From NCBI GenBank assembly GCA_035610835.1, contig CM069446.1:74571062-74635061 (forward strand): a DNA stretch of 64,000 nucleotides, written 5' to 3'. Below the pieces are notes generated by a model. It did no database searches. It worked only from the letters and a program-made list of their open reading frames with translations, and was not told where the DNA came from. Numbering within the stretch: the first letter of the stretch is position 1; every line of letters starts with the position of its first letter. Made by a program: the position numbers and the translations under genes. This DNA comes from Ophiura sarsii. Its lineage: Eukaryota; Echinodermata; Ophiuroidea; Amphilepidida; Ophiuridae. Below are positions 10,834 to 24,000 of this stretch, piece after piece.

Positions 10834-13417
10834 TGCGTAATGTAACCATTGTTCGTCATTGTTTGTTTTCCAAGTAAAAAACGATGGTTATATTTAAATT
10901 AGCCGGGACTCGGCTATTTCAGAACCGAATGAAATGGTGTTTGGTTTGGTGTTTTGAAATGCTAACCGTACTTTACTTTCCAAATATGTAAACAAATTGC
11001 ATAAATGGTTAATAAAAAGCCTAATATTGAGGGCATTTTTGAGACACCCAGTAGGCCTATGGCAGGTGTTATTAATAATATTTATTTAATTATGAATACG
11101 TAAACCTTTATGAAACTACAAAAACATTCATTTCGCTCTGACGTCATGTAAGTAGGTTGAATTAGTGTTCACTTGAAATATGTAAATGTTGTTCTAAGCT
11201 GTTGTGTTAAGGTATTGAAGCAGCATTGGAATTAATAGTACGTCACTGTTTCATACGTCATGAGTGACATGTACAGCAGATCCCACGTGTGTCCGACTCA
11301 GTAATAATCAATACCCAACAATTAGTGAATACTTAGCCATGATTACCATAGCAACACAGATCATTATGATGAATACATATTTACAGATAAACATTTGGTT
11401 GGCGTCAAGTTTCGCATAATATAAATCTCCATATGAACGAACAAGTGGTGTTTTGTGCATAGGTATTTTTCTTGGCGGATTGGTCACTCGTTTCAAATGA
11501 GAACAGAGTATGACGTAGTATTTAATAATCCTCTACCAGGCTGTTGGGCGGGGCTGCTAAATCAATTCGCTACAGTGCATAAATTTCCAAAAGTGCATGT
11601 TATTGAAATTACGCTCTAATTCAAAAAGTTACATAATGTAAGACAAGGAGACAATATCATATTATAGAATACAGCTTGGTGATTTAATGTCATAGAAAAA
11701 AAATGGTTTGACCTTATGTTTTATATATGATTAGCATATTATAAAGAAATATATTAAAAATTTGCTTTCTGGAATTTCCAGCAAAAACTATAAATGCTAT
11801 TAGCACCAAAGTTACAAGAAATGAAGTTCCCATCATTGCTAACAATACTGTCTGAGAAAAAGTTCACATTTATCTTTACTTTTAAAAAACCCACCAAAAT
11901 CTGACTTAATTAAACTTAATTAATGACCAAACTCGTTGAAATTATTAAGTAATACTATGTATCCAAATCAGACTTGCATAGTACAAAATTAAAGGTAAAG
12001 ATGTGCTTAAAAGAATGGTCTGAGCAGATAATTCAATATCCTTTTAGTATTTAAGATATCGTCCTCCAAACATTTAGTATATTTAAAAAGAGAAAAAAAC
12101 CCACATGTAACCACTATTTCATACAACTGTACACAGACTTGGCATAAGTCTATTAATACTTGTGCAGCCATGCACGCAAACAATGGAAGGAATATTCAAG
12201 GACATGCCCATGCTAGGGACCAGTGGTTTGAAATTCGCGCTACAAGAAATTTGAAATGCAATTCGCCAGTGTGCAGTCAAGAGTTTTAAGCATAATGGTG
12301 TATGTTACTTTAGATGACCGTGTGCTGACATGCATGGGTGTACAAACAGGTATCGTGTTAAGGGCCTGCACTAAGTCTAAATAAATAAAAAAAAAAGTTT
12401 AAATAGTCAAGGCCATGAAAGGAAGTAGGCAGTAGCTGGTTGGATTAGCGTGAATGGCTAATCAAGTATTGGCCAATCCGAAATCAGGTTTAATAAGAAA
12501 TGTAACACTGCTGATAATCATAATCAAGGACACGAAATAGTACTTAGACAAAGCTGTTTTAATTATATATGATACACATACGTATAATTGAAATGTTCAT
12601 TGTTGTACAACAATCAGGAGGCACTATATTTATAATTCAATATTTGGAAATTTATGCTCTCTTGCACTGTAGGCTCAAGCGTAATCCCCACCTGACTCAT
12701 TAACTCAATTGGTAGAGCGCTGGTCTAGCGATCCAGAGATGTCCCAGGTACAGATCCTCCATGGTCAGTAAAAATCTTTCACTTACAATGCTTACTCAAT
12801 TTATCCACATGATGATGAATTTACTCGAAGATTTAACTCAGACCAAAGTTCATCTTTTCTTGTTCGCATAAATCTACTGTAAACATGGTAAACCAATCTG
12901 TCATAAAGTGCTCAACAAAAGAAAGTTGTACACTTTGTTTTGGTCATTTAAAGTAACTTTCGATTATTTTTTTACCAAAGCGGTCGAGTTTTGATGTCTT
13001 CCCTATTAGTATCTAATGGGTTGTATTCTTTAAGGCGAGTTATCTATACTGGATGGCAACATGTTGCCCACGGTGCAAACTGTAATCCTTTTGGTTTTGT
13101 GTGAGGGTTGCGATACATTTGTGCAAGGGAATGCTGAGACCATTTTCCAGTCACACCATGATCATTGGATTTAGCTAACCTCATGAATATGTAGGCATGT
13201 GTTAGATATGCGCGCCCGATCAAACCTCTTGTATTCGTTAATGCGGTACGTGGGTGCCGGGTAATTGAAAATAAGCGTGTTTCTATTCGAATACAAAAGG
13301 TGGTTATTTGTGTGGTGATTAGTGGTGATGGTCTGAGTAGAAGCACGTGATCACCACCATTTTCACCACCGTACTTTTACGCGAGGTCAACTTCCTGTGA
13401 CGTGCGTCAATGGACAT
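10834..13417. other. Intergenic stretch with no recognised gene
   Basis: About 2.6 kb, AT-rich. I see a GAGACACCCAGTAGG half-end near 11040 resembling the CAGGGTGTC terminus, a tRNA-like A/B-box sequence at 12695-12768 and a single end related to the 41169 element at 12907-12975 (AGTGCTCAACAAAAGAAAGT). Small ORFs show no family resemblance. Confidence 0.5.
12695..12768 (+). repeat. tRNA-like sequence (degenerate)
   Basis: TAACTCAATTGGTAGAGCGC resembles an A box/D arm, followed by a loop with CTAGCGA and a weak B box (CAGGTACAGATCC). The T arm is degraded, so this is a tRNA pseudogene or SINE head rather than a functional tRNA. Confidence 0.45.
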
Positions 13418-13421
13418 TTAA

Positions 13422-14181
13422 GGGGGGGGGGGGGGGGGGAGGGGGCTCAAGGAAGTTTTTGACCTGATTTTTTGAATTTTGTGAGTGCTTTAATTATTGA
13501 ACTATTAATCAAATGCATATAACAGTATATATTTTTGGAAAGGAAATGGATCAGAGAATCCAAATTTTGCGTCAATTTTGACCAAAAATGTTGATTGTTT
13601 TGGAGGAAATCACAAAATTCACTTTTTTGACCCAATTTTGTTGCTATGCCAAATCTCTTGATGATGATGTAAAGACATTAAATTAGAAACGATTTTTGAA
13701 AACCTAATCTAATATTTTTTTTACATTTTGACCAAAAAGTGCCAAAAAAACCCGGAAAAAAAAAAGTATTTTCTTTTTTTGTGCCACTTTTTAGTCAACA
13801 TTTCTGGTAATTTTTGTTGTTGTGATTTTCTCAAAAAATCAACATTTTTTACCAAAATTAATGCCAAATTTGGATTCTCTGATTCTCTGATCCATTTCCT
13901 TTCCAAAAATGTATTACTTTTAGTTTTTAGTAGTTTTTTGTATATATTTAGTAGATTTTTTGTATATATTAACCATGTTTGACACAAATAAATCAGTCTG
14001 CAATTTGTTCCAGAGGAGTGAGGGTCTATAATATATATCAGGCCCTCATGAAACAGTTCTGTAGAACAATATGTGATTGCTTAAGTCGTTTTTAATTATC
14101 TACTTTTAAATATACATTTGAGTCATAGTTCAATAATTACAGCACTCACAAATTCAAAAAAAAAACCTTCCTAAGTCCCCC
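13422..14181. mobile_element. TTAA-type MITE, GGGGGACT..AGGAAG ends (copy 1), with poly-G run
   Basis: Starts with a G run after TTAA, then CTCAAGGAAGTTTTTGA, and ends in CCTTCCTAAGTCCCCC then TTAT. Arms share TTGTGAGTGC...AATTATTGAACTAT and GGAAAGGAAATGGATCAGAG with their complements. About 760 bp. Same family as 43402-43964. Confidence 0.8.
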
Positions 14182-14383
14182 TTATGAATGGATGACCATT
14201 GCTGCTCAAAGTCGCTATAAGTTGGGATGGGGATTTAGTTCGGTCAATTACCAGTTGATTTTAAATGTATGAATGGTAATGTTTCCATCTGCTTGGTGCC
14301 GTCCAACAAGGCATTATAGAGGTTATCCATGTAGCCACGTGCGATGGACTACAAAGGGGAATCGCACCCTGGCCTATTCTAAA

Positions 14384-14765
14384 CTCCTCACAAAAAGTAT
14401 CGAGACACTTAAAAATGAGCCAATAATTAACGGCCCGAAAGGGTATGGATTAATCGAAGCAAAAAACCCGGTGCATAATTTTGTTCTGCGTATTTTGACA
14501 CCTCGATTATTGAGATGCGATGTTGCGGAGCGGAGAATGGTCAGGTTTATGCTTTATAGGGATGATTGTCACCTTTGAAACTGGACCTATACGACCATTG
14601 AAATAACAATAACTCCACTCCGCAACCTCGTATCTCAACAATCGAGGTATCAGAGTATGCAGAACAAAATTATGCACTGAGTAATTTGCTTCGATTAATC
14701 CATACCCTTTTGGGCCGTTAATTATTGGCTCATTTGTTAAGTGTCTCGATACTTTTTGTGATGAG
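14384..14765. mobile_element. MITE, CTCATCACAAAAAGTATCGAG family, complete copy
   Basis: Arms of about 150 bp: CACAAAAAGTATCGAGACAC, AATAATTAACGGCCCGAAAG and GATGTTGCGGAGCGGAG on the left, complements on the right. About 380 bp. Other copies: 22751-23104 (right end lost) and 63064-63240 (left half only). Confidence 0.85.
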
Positions 14766-15516
14766 TATATATGCAATTGAATCGGTACATGAGGTCCAAT
14801 TCATTGCATGAACCGTGTTACCAAATTGGCCTTCATAATATCATAAACAGTAGTGTCTTCTTTCTGGAAATCTAAAACACTGCAGTTATTGTTCCCGACA
14901 AGGTAGCTAATCCGTTAATACATGTATAACCTCCAATGTGAGTGACAGTTATAATTCATGTACTTTCCAAACAAACTTCTATTTTAGTTAAACATTAACA
15001 CAAATATTTCTCCGTTTCTTGTTTATCTAGGATTTCACAATGTTTCCCACAACAAGGCAAAGAAGATCTGCTGCTGGGGTTTATAAGCAGTCGTTATACA
15101 ATCGGCATAATCGGAGAGCTGCTTCACATTAACTATTCTACTCCATAACCACAAGAAATACAATTTCATCGTCTTGAAATCTCAGGTTGACACAAATTGA
15201 AACAGTTCAACGACATCATAAGATGCATAAAAACCCTCTCTGACTGAAAAGTCAAAAACGTGATTGATTCATTAATTTGATATTCATGAGAATGATGTTT
15301 AAAACATTAATGTGGATTAAAAGTGCTTAAAGAATAATCAGCGATACGGCATTTTACAACCTTCAACCGGGATCTCCACCCAGTATGCAGTAGTCGTCAA
15401 TTTAAAGCGGGAAAACGTGTATTCAGTTTTCGCCATAGAGGAAAATCTCCGTGAATTACATTATGTGTACAGAGTCCAGAAAACAGGATTTTGGAAAGAA
15501 AAATTGTTTATAAAAA

Positions 15517-15648
15517 TCACCTTAATTTGTGCTTTAATACTTCCCTTTTAAGGTCTGCGAACAGCTTTACGGTTCCATGCCCTGTATAAAATCCAACTTT
15601 CTTGACCACGTCTTTGATGACATATCCAGGGTAATAAATCATCCCCTC
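15517..15648 (-). CDS. Possible terminal exon of an unidentified gene
   Basis: The minus-strand frame after acceptor GGTGTAG reads EGMIYYPGYVIKDVVKKVGF, then YTGHGTVKLFADLKREVL and KHKLR, then TGA (15519-15517). The open 132-nt frame, even composition and basic C-terminus look coding rather than repeat-like. I do not recognise the family and found no upstream exon up to 20.9 kb. The acceptor lacks a long pyrimidine tract. Confidence 0.3.
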   Translation of the reverse strand, partial: EGMIYYPGYVIKDVVKKVGFYTGHGTVKLFADLKREVLKHKLR

Positions 15649-16716
15649 CTACACCATTTATCTGATTTATTTTACACCAACTGTGTCTTGCCAGCATGCG
15701 TGCTACCATTTCCACCGCTATCCTAAGCATAGCTCAAGGCGCTTTAGCGTTGGTGTAACTAGAAGCTCTATATACTACTTTTGAAAATGTTCAAATTCCA
15801 ACTTTTAATTTCAATTTGTCATAAAAACTAGTGCTATATCATATTTTATAAAAACAAATGTTCAAATTTCGAAGAAAAAAAAATCACATTATATTATCCA
15901 AAGAGCAGATTTTAGTTTTAAAACTAGCCCAAATCGGGCGGAAAATCACCACGTGTGGAAAGTCATGTGGCAATACTGCAGCCCCTCAGGCTTGTTTCTA
16001 GTTCCACCGCTGCCACACTCAAGGTCCCCAGCATGGGTGGAACTTACTAATACTAGCGTCATGACCAGTTCAACCTATCAAACTTGGGCTCAAACCTTAC
16101 AGGCAACTGGAATGTAATATGTGTTACCTGCTTCAAGTAGCTGTGAAATCTTAGTAGCTCAATGTGAACTTGTCCTTGACAGCAGAAAAAAGAGAACGGA
16201 GTTCCATGAGAGCTTTCAAAGTTCAAAACAACCTTTTAACGTGCGCGGGTATTGCACTTCCGATGCACGGGACCACCATTTCTACGTGACTTCCGAACCA
16301 CTGGTTTTTGCTGCCGTTAGGAAATCGTCACAATCACTTTGCTTCATTTACCAGGCTACCGACACGGCGCACACAATGTATCAGCACATAGATTGTAATC
16401 AGCACTAATCTTGTTCATCTATATGTGTGTGACCAGCAAAAATGATCACCGCTGAAATCCAAACGAGTGATCAAAAAAGACCTTTCCTACCATGGAAAAC
16501 TATTTCAGGCGGACACATACAGCGCATGTTTCTATATAAATGTACAATGCTTTATTCTTTTGAGATGTAGTGTTACTAAAAGTTAAAACCTCCGTATTAA
16601 ATTCATTTACCACTAATGAATATTTATTTTTGTTTGTGTTTGTAACTTTATTACTGTCTTTAGTGAACTAATGCATTTGTTTACAATCATAATAGCAGCA
16701 TATAATATAATAATTA
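15649..16716. other. Stretch with no firm gene call
   Basis: A plus-strand ORF of 95 codons at 16121-16408 is the longest frame; it starts MLPASSSCEILVAQC. It has no recognised domain, no Kozak-like context and no linked exon. Nothing else was identified. Confidence 0.3.
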
Positions 16717-16720
16717 TTAA

Positions 16721-17012
16721 AGGCATATTATGTGATCTTTTCAAGGGGGCGCCCTCTATTTATGATTATTTTTAGAAAGTAAATTTTCTTGCAGATTTAC
16801 ATTTCTGATCATAAATCATAAATATATTCGGAGTTACAGAGCGATACGATTCCTAATAACTTCAAAATCCTGGATTTAGAGTCAATTTAGAGTGAAAAAT
16901 AAGTTGTCGCGCAGACCGGACAGTTTATTTTCACTCTTTAAACCATGATTTTGAAGTACTTAGGAATCATGACTAGAGGGCGCTCCCTGAAAAAAATTCA
17001 CATAATATGCCT
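16721..17012. mobile_element. TTAA-type MITE, AGGCATATTATGTGA ends
   Basis: AGGCATATTATGTGATCTTT and its near complement TTCACATAATATGCCT, with TTAA on both sides. 292 bp. The arms also share GGGGGCGCCCTCTA/TAGAGGGCGCTCCC. Confidence 0.85.
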
Positions 17013-17325
17013 TTAACTTGAATGTAAAGGGCGTGTTAAAAAGTGTTCCATGTGAAACATGATCTTTTTTGCCATATAAAATATATACAAATTGTTCGCG
17101 AAATACTAATAATCATGTTTGGCAAACTTTAATGTGCCATAAGGATTTTTGTCTATCCATTTTGGAGCTTCCGTTATCAAATTATTGCAAATCTGCTCGC
17201 CCATGTACAATTCAGCCTAGACCACTTTTCATGTTCAGAGAACTATTTGATTAAAATAGTCATTCAGTGTGTAATTGAACACGATCAATTAAATCAATAA
17301 TAATCTACCTACTAAATGTTATAGT

Positions 17326-19155
17326 TAGGGGAGGATGGGGCAACTGGACCGGTTAAGCATATTTCATGATATAAAAGCTTAAAGCTCGTGTAAATATTTA
17401 TGGAATTGCTATGAAAATATCACCCATGTAACTGTTGACATATAACATATGTTAAAAAATATCCAAACAAAAGGCCAATTACCACTAACTAAAAACTTTA
17501 CTTGGCACGGTCCAGTTACCCCATCGTTGGGGCAACTGGTCCTATATGTTCCAACGGTTAGAATACACAGAAATAATTGATTGACAACACGGTAACTAAG
17601 CAGTATTTTCTTTACAAACTCATTTCCATATTATTTAACGTGTAAAAATGATACAGGTCTCATGCAACCCATGTTTTACACAGTTTTCGTGGTTAACGTG
17701 TAAAAAGCAGTAATACTAATGGTGTACAAAGCAAGCGCAATTTTCGACTGCACGTTTATGAGATAAAACGGTATGAACCTAGTTAAATGGTTACATGGTT
17801 GTGATATTCAGACACCCCTTACATTTGTCTATATATACCCCTTTCTTTAATGATTTTATTTACTTCATATAATCATCATTTAGTACTTATAATAAACCAT
17901 CTTGATATTTAGCCAGCTTTTCATGTTACAGGGGAAGTTAGTCAATATGACAATGATGACCCAACCGTTGATATACACAAAAATCAGTGGGTAAAATACA
18001 TAAATCATGATATTTCGTCATAGCAAATACCTTTACAGACACCATTCAAAATATAATAAAGATGTAATTCATAATACCGAGGTTTTAAACCATTCTAAAG
18101 CAATTTCATGTCATATTGTAATCCTTCAATATCAGAAATAGTGGTATTAGACCCGAAATGCCCCAAAATGTCTAAGAACTTGAAAGAATGTGAATTATTT
18201 CATATTCTATTCACATTTTAATACCGAGTCATGTTTTATTGACACTAACAACTCATTTTTAAAATGAATTTTACAATTTAGATTTAGTTTTTGCAGGTGG
18301 TCCAGTTGCCCCACACCCCACTTACCCCAACAAATGACGTAACACTTTGTCGAGATGAAACGTTATTAAAACACGCCTGTGACGTAATACATTTTACGCC
18401 AAAATGTTTTAAAACATACCACCATTTGTCATAATAATCAATAACTCCAATACATTTCTTGTTTTTAGCCATTACACAGATTTCTGTAGCCAGTGAGTAT
18501 CTTTGAATTCGCAAATATTACGGCGTTCGGGTCCTACAAGTAGACGAGTGTCTTTAGATAAGTAAGAAATGGTGTACTTTGTTATTTGCAAATTTATGAA
18601 CTAATAACTCTACCAAATGAATACCCGTGATAATGATTTAAGTTGAAGCATTCTTTAAATGATAATATTGATCGGAAATCCAAACCACCAATGTCCCAAA
18701 TTAGCAATATGCGCCATTTTACGGTCATTTCAACCACAACCTATGGTTTAATCATATTTCGGAAAGTCCCTAAGCACACTACAATATAGCACCCATCAAA
18801 TGCAATATGCACCTAGTATCTTAAGACGACTGTACTGCATGTATATATTTACTGTTGCATATCTGTCAATCATATAAAGTACATTAAACATGATCTAAAC
18901 CCATCTTCATATATCGCCCATACTATCTGTGAATTTTCAATCAGTCACTCAAGGAGTTAGCTTCAAAGATATGGAGAAGAATCACATGTGTAAATACCCT
19001 AAAGTTCCAAATGTTTTGGATTGTAGAAGGTAAAGATATATGTCAAGTATCAACAAAAGTCGTATTGTTCAAAAGAAAGCAGTATGCCCATACAATTACA
19101 AAATCCTTCATTTCGGTCCACTTGCCCCACGGTCCAGTTGCCCCATATTCCCCTA
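17326..19155. mobile_element. 1.8-kb element with TAGGGG..GGGGCAACTGGACC ends
   Basis: Left TAGGGGAGGATGGGGCAACT and right AGTTGCCCCATATTCCCCTA are inverted with two mismatches. The (T)GGGGCAACTGGACC block recurs near 17511-17545, 18297-18325 and 19119-19142 in both orientations. No coding domain was identified. Confidence 0.75.
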
Positions 19156-19444
19156 GTTAAATTTGAATAGAAAAACATTTTCGTCCATATTATCCATGAC
19201 ATACTATAAACTATTTGAATTTTAGATGTATTTAAAAAATATAATTGACATATTTTTGAGATTATTATGTCAATATATTGACATATCCTATAATAATCAT
19301 CATCGGAATCACGAAGGCATTTTTTTAAGTTGAAAGTTCTTGTTTAAAAGTGGCCAAAGTGGGATTCACACTCTTGATACTGTGTTTTCACACCACATCA
19401 ATGCATAAAACACCATCACGGGACCTGTTTAGCTACGTACGTCA

Positions 19445-20823
19445 GGGGGGGGGGGGGGGGGGGGGGGGGGGGTACCGCGCCATTTTGCGATATTTTAAGA
19501 ACACGATCGTGGTTATCACGTGATACGTATCGTTGAAAAATAATTTACACTGTTTTAACGAAATGCACTGTGGGATTGTGTTACCAGCCTAAAATCAAAG
19601 AGGTCGCAAACTTGCTTATAATTGTATATTATTAGCCTAGCTATAACAAGCTAAAAATGACATCTCTGAATGTATAAATAAAGTGTGCAAAGGAGAAATT
19701 GTTGGGCACACTGGTAAAATGGTTTTACAACAAGTTTTGATATCATATTAATCAAACTGAACTCAAGTTAAATCACTTATTTATCGAGCAATAATATAAT
19801 TGTTTACGGTACGCATTTTAATTGTTTAGATACAAAGTTAAATAAATCAAGAGATAAATTTATGATAGATAAATGAATAAAAAGAAAACTATAAACGCAT
19901 GGGCGGCCTTTATAATTGATAAAATATGATATAACAAGGATGTTACATTAATCCACCATCAAGTTTAAAAAATAGAAAAATAAAAGGATAACAAGGAATA
20001 TTCGAAAATCGAACCCGTGATTGCCGATTGCCAACGACATGGCCAACCTATGCACGCCACAGAGATCCACGAGTATAATTGTGATAGTTTTATTATTTAG
20101 GCCTAACCATATTCATTTATTTATAACGAACGGATTTTTATTGTGCCATTTTTGCCAAATGTGTGTGTTTCTCTTGCACAAAATGTGTTTGTAATGTGAT
20201 TATACTCCTTATTTTTGAAAGAACGGTAAAAAACGTTGAAATTTTCGAACACAAAATGGCGTAATTTAATGTATATGGTCAACGACAGCAGCGCTGGCCG
20301 TGTGGGCACGCATACAGATGATGCCGGCAGGCCAAACAAATCCAGCGGCAAGATCCCGCATATAAAACAAAAGTGACCATAATGGGGCTCGAACTCACAA
20401 CCTTTCGATCCTCATGTCAACGTTCCATCCACTACACCCGTGCTAATTTAACAAGATGTTGGCGAATAATTTATTAATATCTAATTTTATTAATTGGACC
20501 GGGGTCATGGAATAATGCACTGTGTTATAATTCTACATTCCCGACAGACACTCTGTTCAAAGGCACAAAAAGTGGACTTGTTTAAAGCTTTTTTTGGCAA
20601 TTCTGAGGTGTGCAGCTCGATTTTCTTTCTCGAATTGTTTAGAAAACCATCCATTATAGAACATCTGAAATTTAAAATGAACTGCACACCTGTGAAAGTA
20701 TGATGCCAAGGGCATATTTTTTGCACGTAAATCCAAGTTCTGAAAATCGACAAAAATATGACGTCATAACCATTGCTTCGGGACAAAATGGCGCGGTACC
20801 CCCACCCCCCCCCCCCCCCCCCC
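19445..20823. mobile_element. 1.4-kb element ending in poly-G / poly-C plus GGTACCGCGCCATTTTG
   Basis: 28 G (19445-19472) followed by TACCGCGCCATTTTG; at the other end CAAAATGGCGCGGTA followed by a C run with one A (20799-20823). The inverted repeats extend inward. It contains tRNA-like heads in minus orientation near 20005-20060 and 20385-20450, and a block (20205-20262) also present at 30604-30665. It abuts the ATP13A 3' UTR. Confidence 0.7.
20385..20450 (-). repeat. tRNA-like sequence
   Basis: The minus strand has CACGGGTGTAGTGGATGG and, after a degenerate anticodon arm, GTGAGTTCGAGCCCC (B box). Likely a tRNA-derived fragment inside the poly-G-ended element. Confidence 0.45.
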
Positions 20824-20946
20824 TAGTATGCGCAGTGAGCTGATCGGAGGGCGCCCGCGTGTGTCTCTCTTTGACCAGGGATGATGTGCCGTGTACCCAA
20901 AATTATTTCTTCCACGGGTGCGTAATTCATATCTCAAGTCCAAACT

Positions 20947-21072
20947 TTAACAGTCCGACTTCTGCTCGCTCATAGCATTCATCTCAAGGTGTACGTATTT
21001 GTCCTTCTTCCTCTGTCGACAGAAACTGCAGCTCACATACTTCATTATCGTCTCGTTCGGTACCACAAAATA
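20947..21072 (-). CDS. ATP13A: ATP13A terminal exon 24 (cytosolic tail, stop)
   Basis: Window residues 938-978: [20 protein letters not shown] then [18 protein letters not shown] and SDC, then TAA at 20949-20947. After M10 the family has FxIExxV..., a basic CRxRK and KxKYxxLxxEL; FIE|YFV joins well and KDKYVHLE fits. Acceptor TTTTTCTCTCAG|TATTTT is strong and phase 0 matches exon 23. The 3' UTR reaches the poly-C end of the element at 19445-20823 within about 125 bp. Confidence 0.88.
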   Translation of the reverse strand, partial: YFVVPNETIMKYVSCSFCRQRKKDKYVHLEMNAMSEQKSDC

Positions 21073-24000
21073 CTGAGAGAAAAACATAAAAGAGATCACA
21101 AATTATTCTTGCTTTCAGATTCCTTTGCTGGAGGCAAACGCGCGTGTGCATTTATTAAAAGTTAGTGGGCGGTCCGTGGACGGTAATGATTGCACAGGTT
21201 ACCTCATAATGGGCCTTCACATGTATCCGTGTGACTTGGGCGGCCCCTCACCGCGTGAAAAAGGTTGCGGACGGTGGCACTCTGTGAGGCCGTTTCCCGT
21301 CTGTTGAACACTTCCAAGAACTTTGCCGGCCACCCGCGCCCGGCAGGAGTTTTGAGACGGTACAATTGCGAGGAAACGGTAATATGATGTTAATAGGATG
21401 TTACGGAGACGTTATGAGACCGTCAACACTTTAACAGAATGTTACCCAAGTGTTATGTGGCAGGTACCGTGCAAACACGTATGGTATGGTTTTTTGTCTT
21501 ATCAAATCAAACAAGATGAAACAAGTCCGGTTCAAATTGGAGCATGTCTTCAATTTTCTCCCTGTATAGGTCAATGACCCCTAGTGTCCCGTATGATATG
21601 TCACTTTTAATCGCTGAACACCCTATGTGTGCATGTACCCAAGGATTCTGTTGACCAATTATGACGGTCATCAGTCATTTTCTGAGACATTTTAAGTGAA
21701 CGGATTGAAAATTTACATTTTGACATCTAGTGACCCCAAACAATTTTGCATTTTAAAAACCTAACTATTATATATGCGTACAGTCATAAGGAATATGTTG
21801 ACTGATTCTGATGATCCTGGGTCATTTCACTAAATTGCAAAGGCGTTTTGAGTGAAAATCTTGTTTTTGCCCTAGTGACCCCTGTGTGACCGACCTTTGA
21901 CCCCTAGGTCATGCTTGACTTTTTTCTTGTTGTATTATTGAATGACATAATATACAACAAATCCGATCAAGATCAGAGTACATCTTCAATTTTACCCTTG
22001 TATAGGTCAATGACCCCTACTTACCCCCATATATGACTTGTCAATTTTAAAATCTCAACAGGCTATCATTTAAAGTTGCTTCGTAAGTTACAGGTGTACA
22101 TTATATACAATTACTGTTTCCCTTAACCCAAATGTCCAAACAGACCTGTCAGTCAGGAATAGTAGGACACATAGTCCCCTGGAGCCATAGTCCGCCCTGT
22201 ACAGTAAAGGATAGGTTGGTATCTTTACACGCTACATTAGCGTCACGCTTTATTCAGTGTATGGCTCCAGGGAACCACGGCTCATTTGATATTAATTCAC
22301 AAATCAGAATTATGCTAACTGGCTATTCTTACCTCTATAAAACAAGCGATAATAAGATGTAAGGCAGCAATGCCAATTATTTCCGCTTTGAATAGATAAT
22401 CCGGTAAGTGTTGGATCTGTATATAAAGTTGGTAGCAGTAGTACAAAGTCAGTAAAATAATGCAAAAAGTGAAGACCCCCCCCCCCCCCACACCAACCAC
22501 CAGATATTAAACTGTTTGAACCTTGACTCAATGACATAATTTGCAAGTAACTTTCTTTGATAAAATGACATAACTTTAATTTACTGGGCTTGTCTTTGGT
22601 GAGCATTATTACTGATGCATCCAAGTTTGTACGGCAAATAATAACCCCAAATGACTCCAATGACACAGGGTTTGATGTGATTGACTTTTTTATGTTCTAC
22701 ATACAAAGTTAGGACCACATAGTAGTATTCTCACAATGTTTATATATATACTCATCACAAAAAGTATCGAGACACTTAAAAATGAGCCAATAATTAACGG
22801 CCCGAAAGGGTATGGATTAATTGAAGCAAAAAAAAACAGTGCATAATTTTGTTCTGCATATTTTGACACCTCGATTGATGAGATACGATGTTGCGGAGTG
22901 GAGTTTATTTGCATTTCAATGGTCGTAGCCTCGTAGGTCCAGTTTCAAAAGTGACAATCATCCATATGAGAAGCATTTTATACACGTGTGTAAAGCATAA
23001 ACCTGATCATTCTCTGAACTGGACCTACGACCATTAAAATGACAATAACTCCGCTCCGCAACATCGTAACTCGACAATCGAGGTGTCAAAATACGCAGAA
23101 CAACAACAACAAAATCCCAATTTTTAAAGTCTATCTCAATGCTAGGCATGATTGTACTTATTTCAATGCATTATTTACGGTGATTCCAAATATGATAATG
23201 ACATTTAATAATTTTGACATTTTTGAAACATTTTATGAAATGTTGGAATGTCGTCTGCAGACGCCGACCGCGTGGAAAGTGTTAGCATTCCCCCGTCGTT
23301 ATACAAATAATAGCTGATAATCATGAATATTGATTTTGTTGAATCTTTACTAACATCGTTGTACAAATAATAGCTGATAATCATGAATATTGATTTTGTT
23401 GAATCTTTACTAACATGGGAACTTTTGAATTGTGATTTATTTTCATGAGTACTTTGAACTTTGTTAATGAGTTATACAGGGTGAATCCAAAGACATTGTG
23501 TACGATTTGAAACGACCATTTGACCTTGATGCGTGCATTGAACCATGGAATTTGTGTAGCCTGTATCAAAGCGTTGTTAATCTAGTTTATCCTTCCAAAA
23601 AATTAAAGTAATCGACTGAAAAATAAGCAAACTGTGACACCTTTGGTAAACTGTCTACGTCTTTCTCCATTCCAATGGGATTTACACAGTTGTTCTTGGT
23701 ATATTAAATGAGTCAACTGTGGTAAAACATGTAAAACATTGTAGAAATAAATAGTTTAGATGATAATACTTCACATACATATAGCACAAATAAAATGTTC
23801 TGAAGACATTTTGTGTCTTGATAATTGCACATAACATGCTTAAAAGTCATTCACATTTGTGAAGGAAAATATTTGCCATATTAGGTTCACAAATTATACG
23901 GTCTGAGTTACGGTTTTCTGTTAAATGTTTTTTTGTAAGACATAAACTAAAATATTGGCTTCCTGGCAATTTAAAATAGAAATAAGTGGTAGTTGTTTGC

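Noticed and set aside
10430..10840. 136-codon plus-strand ORF
   Set aside because: It translates internal repeats and a C/T-rich tract of the 9020-10833 element.
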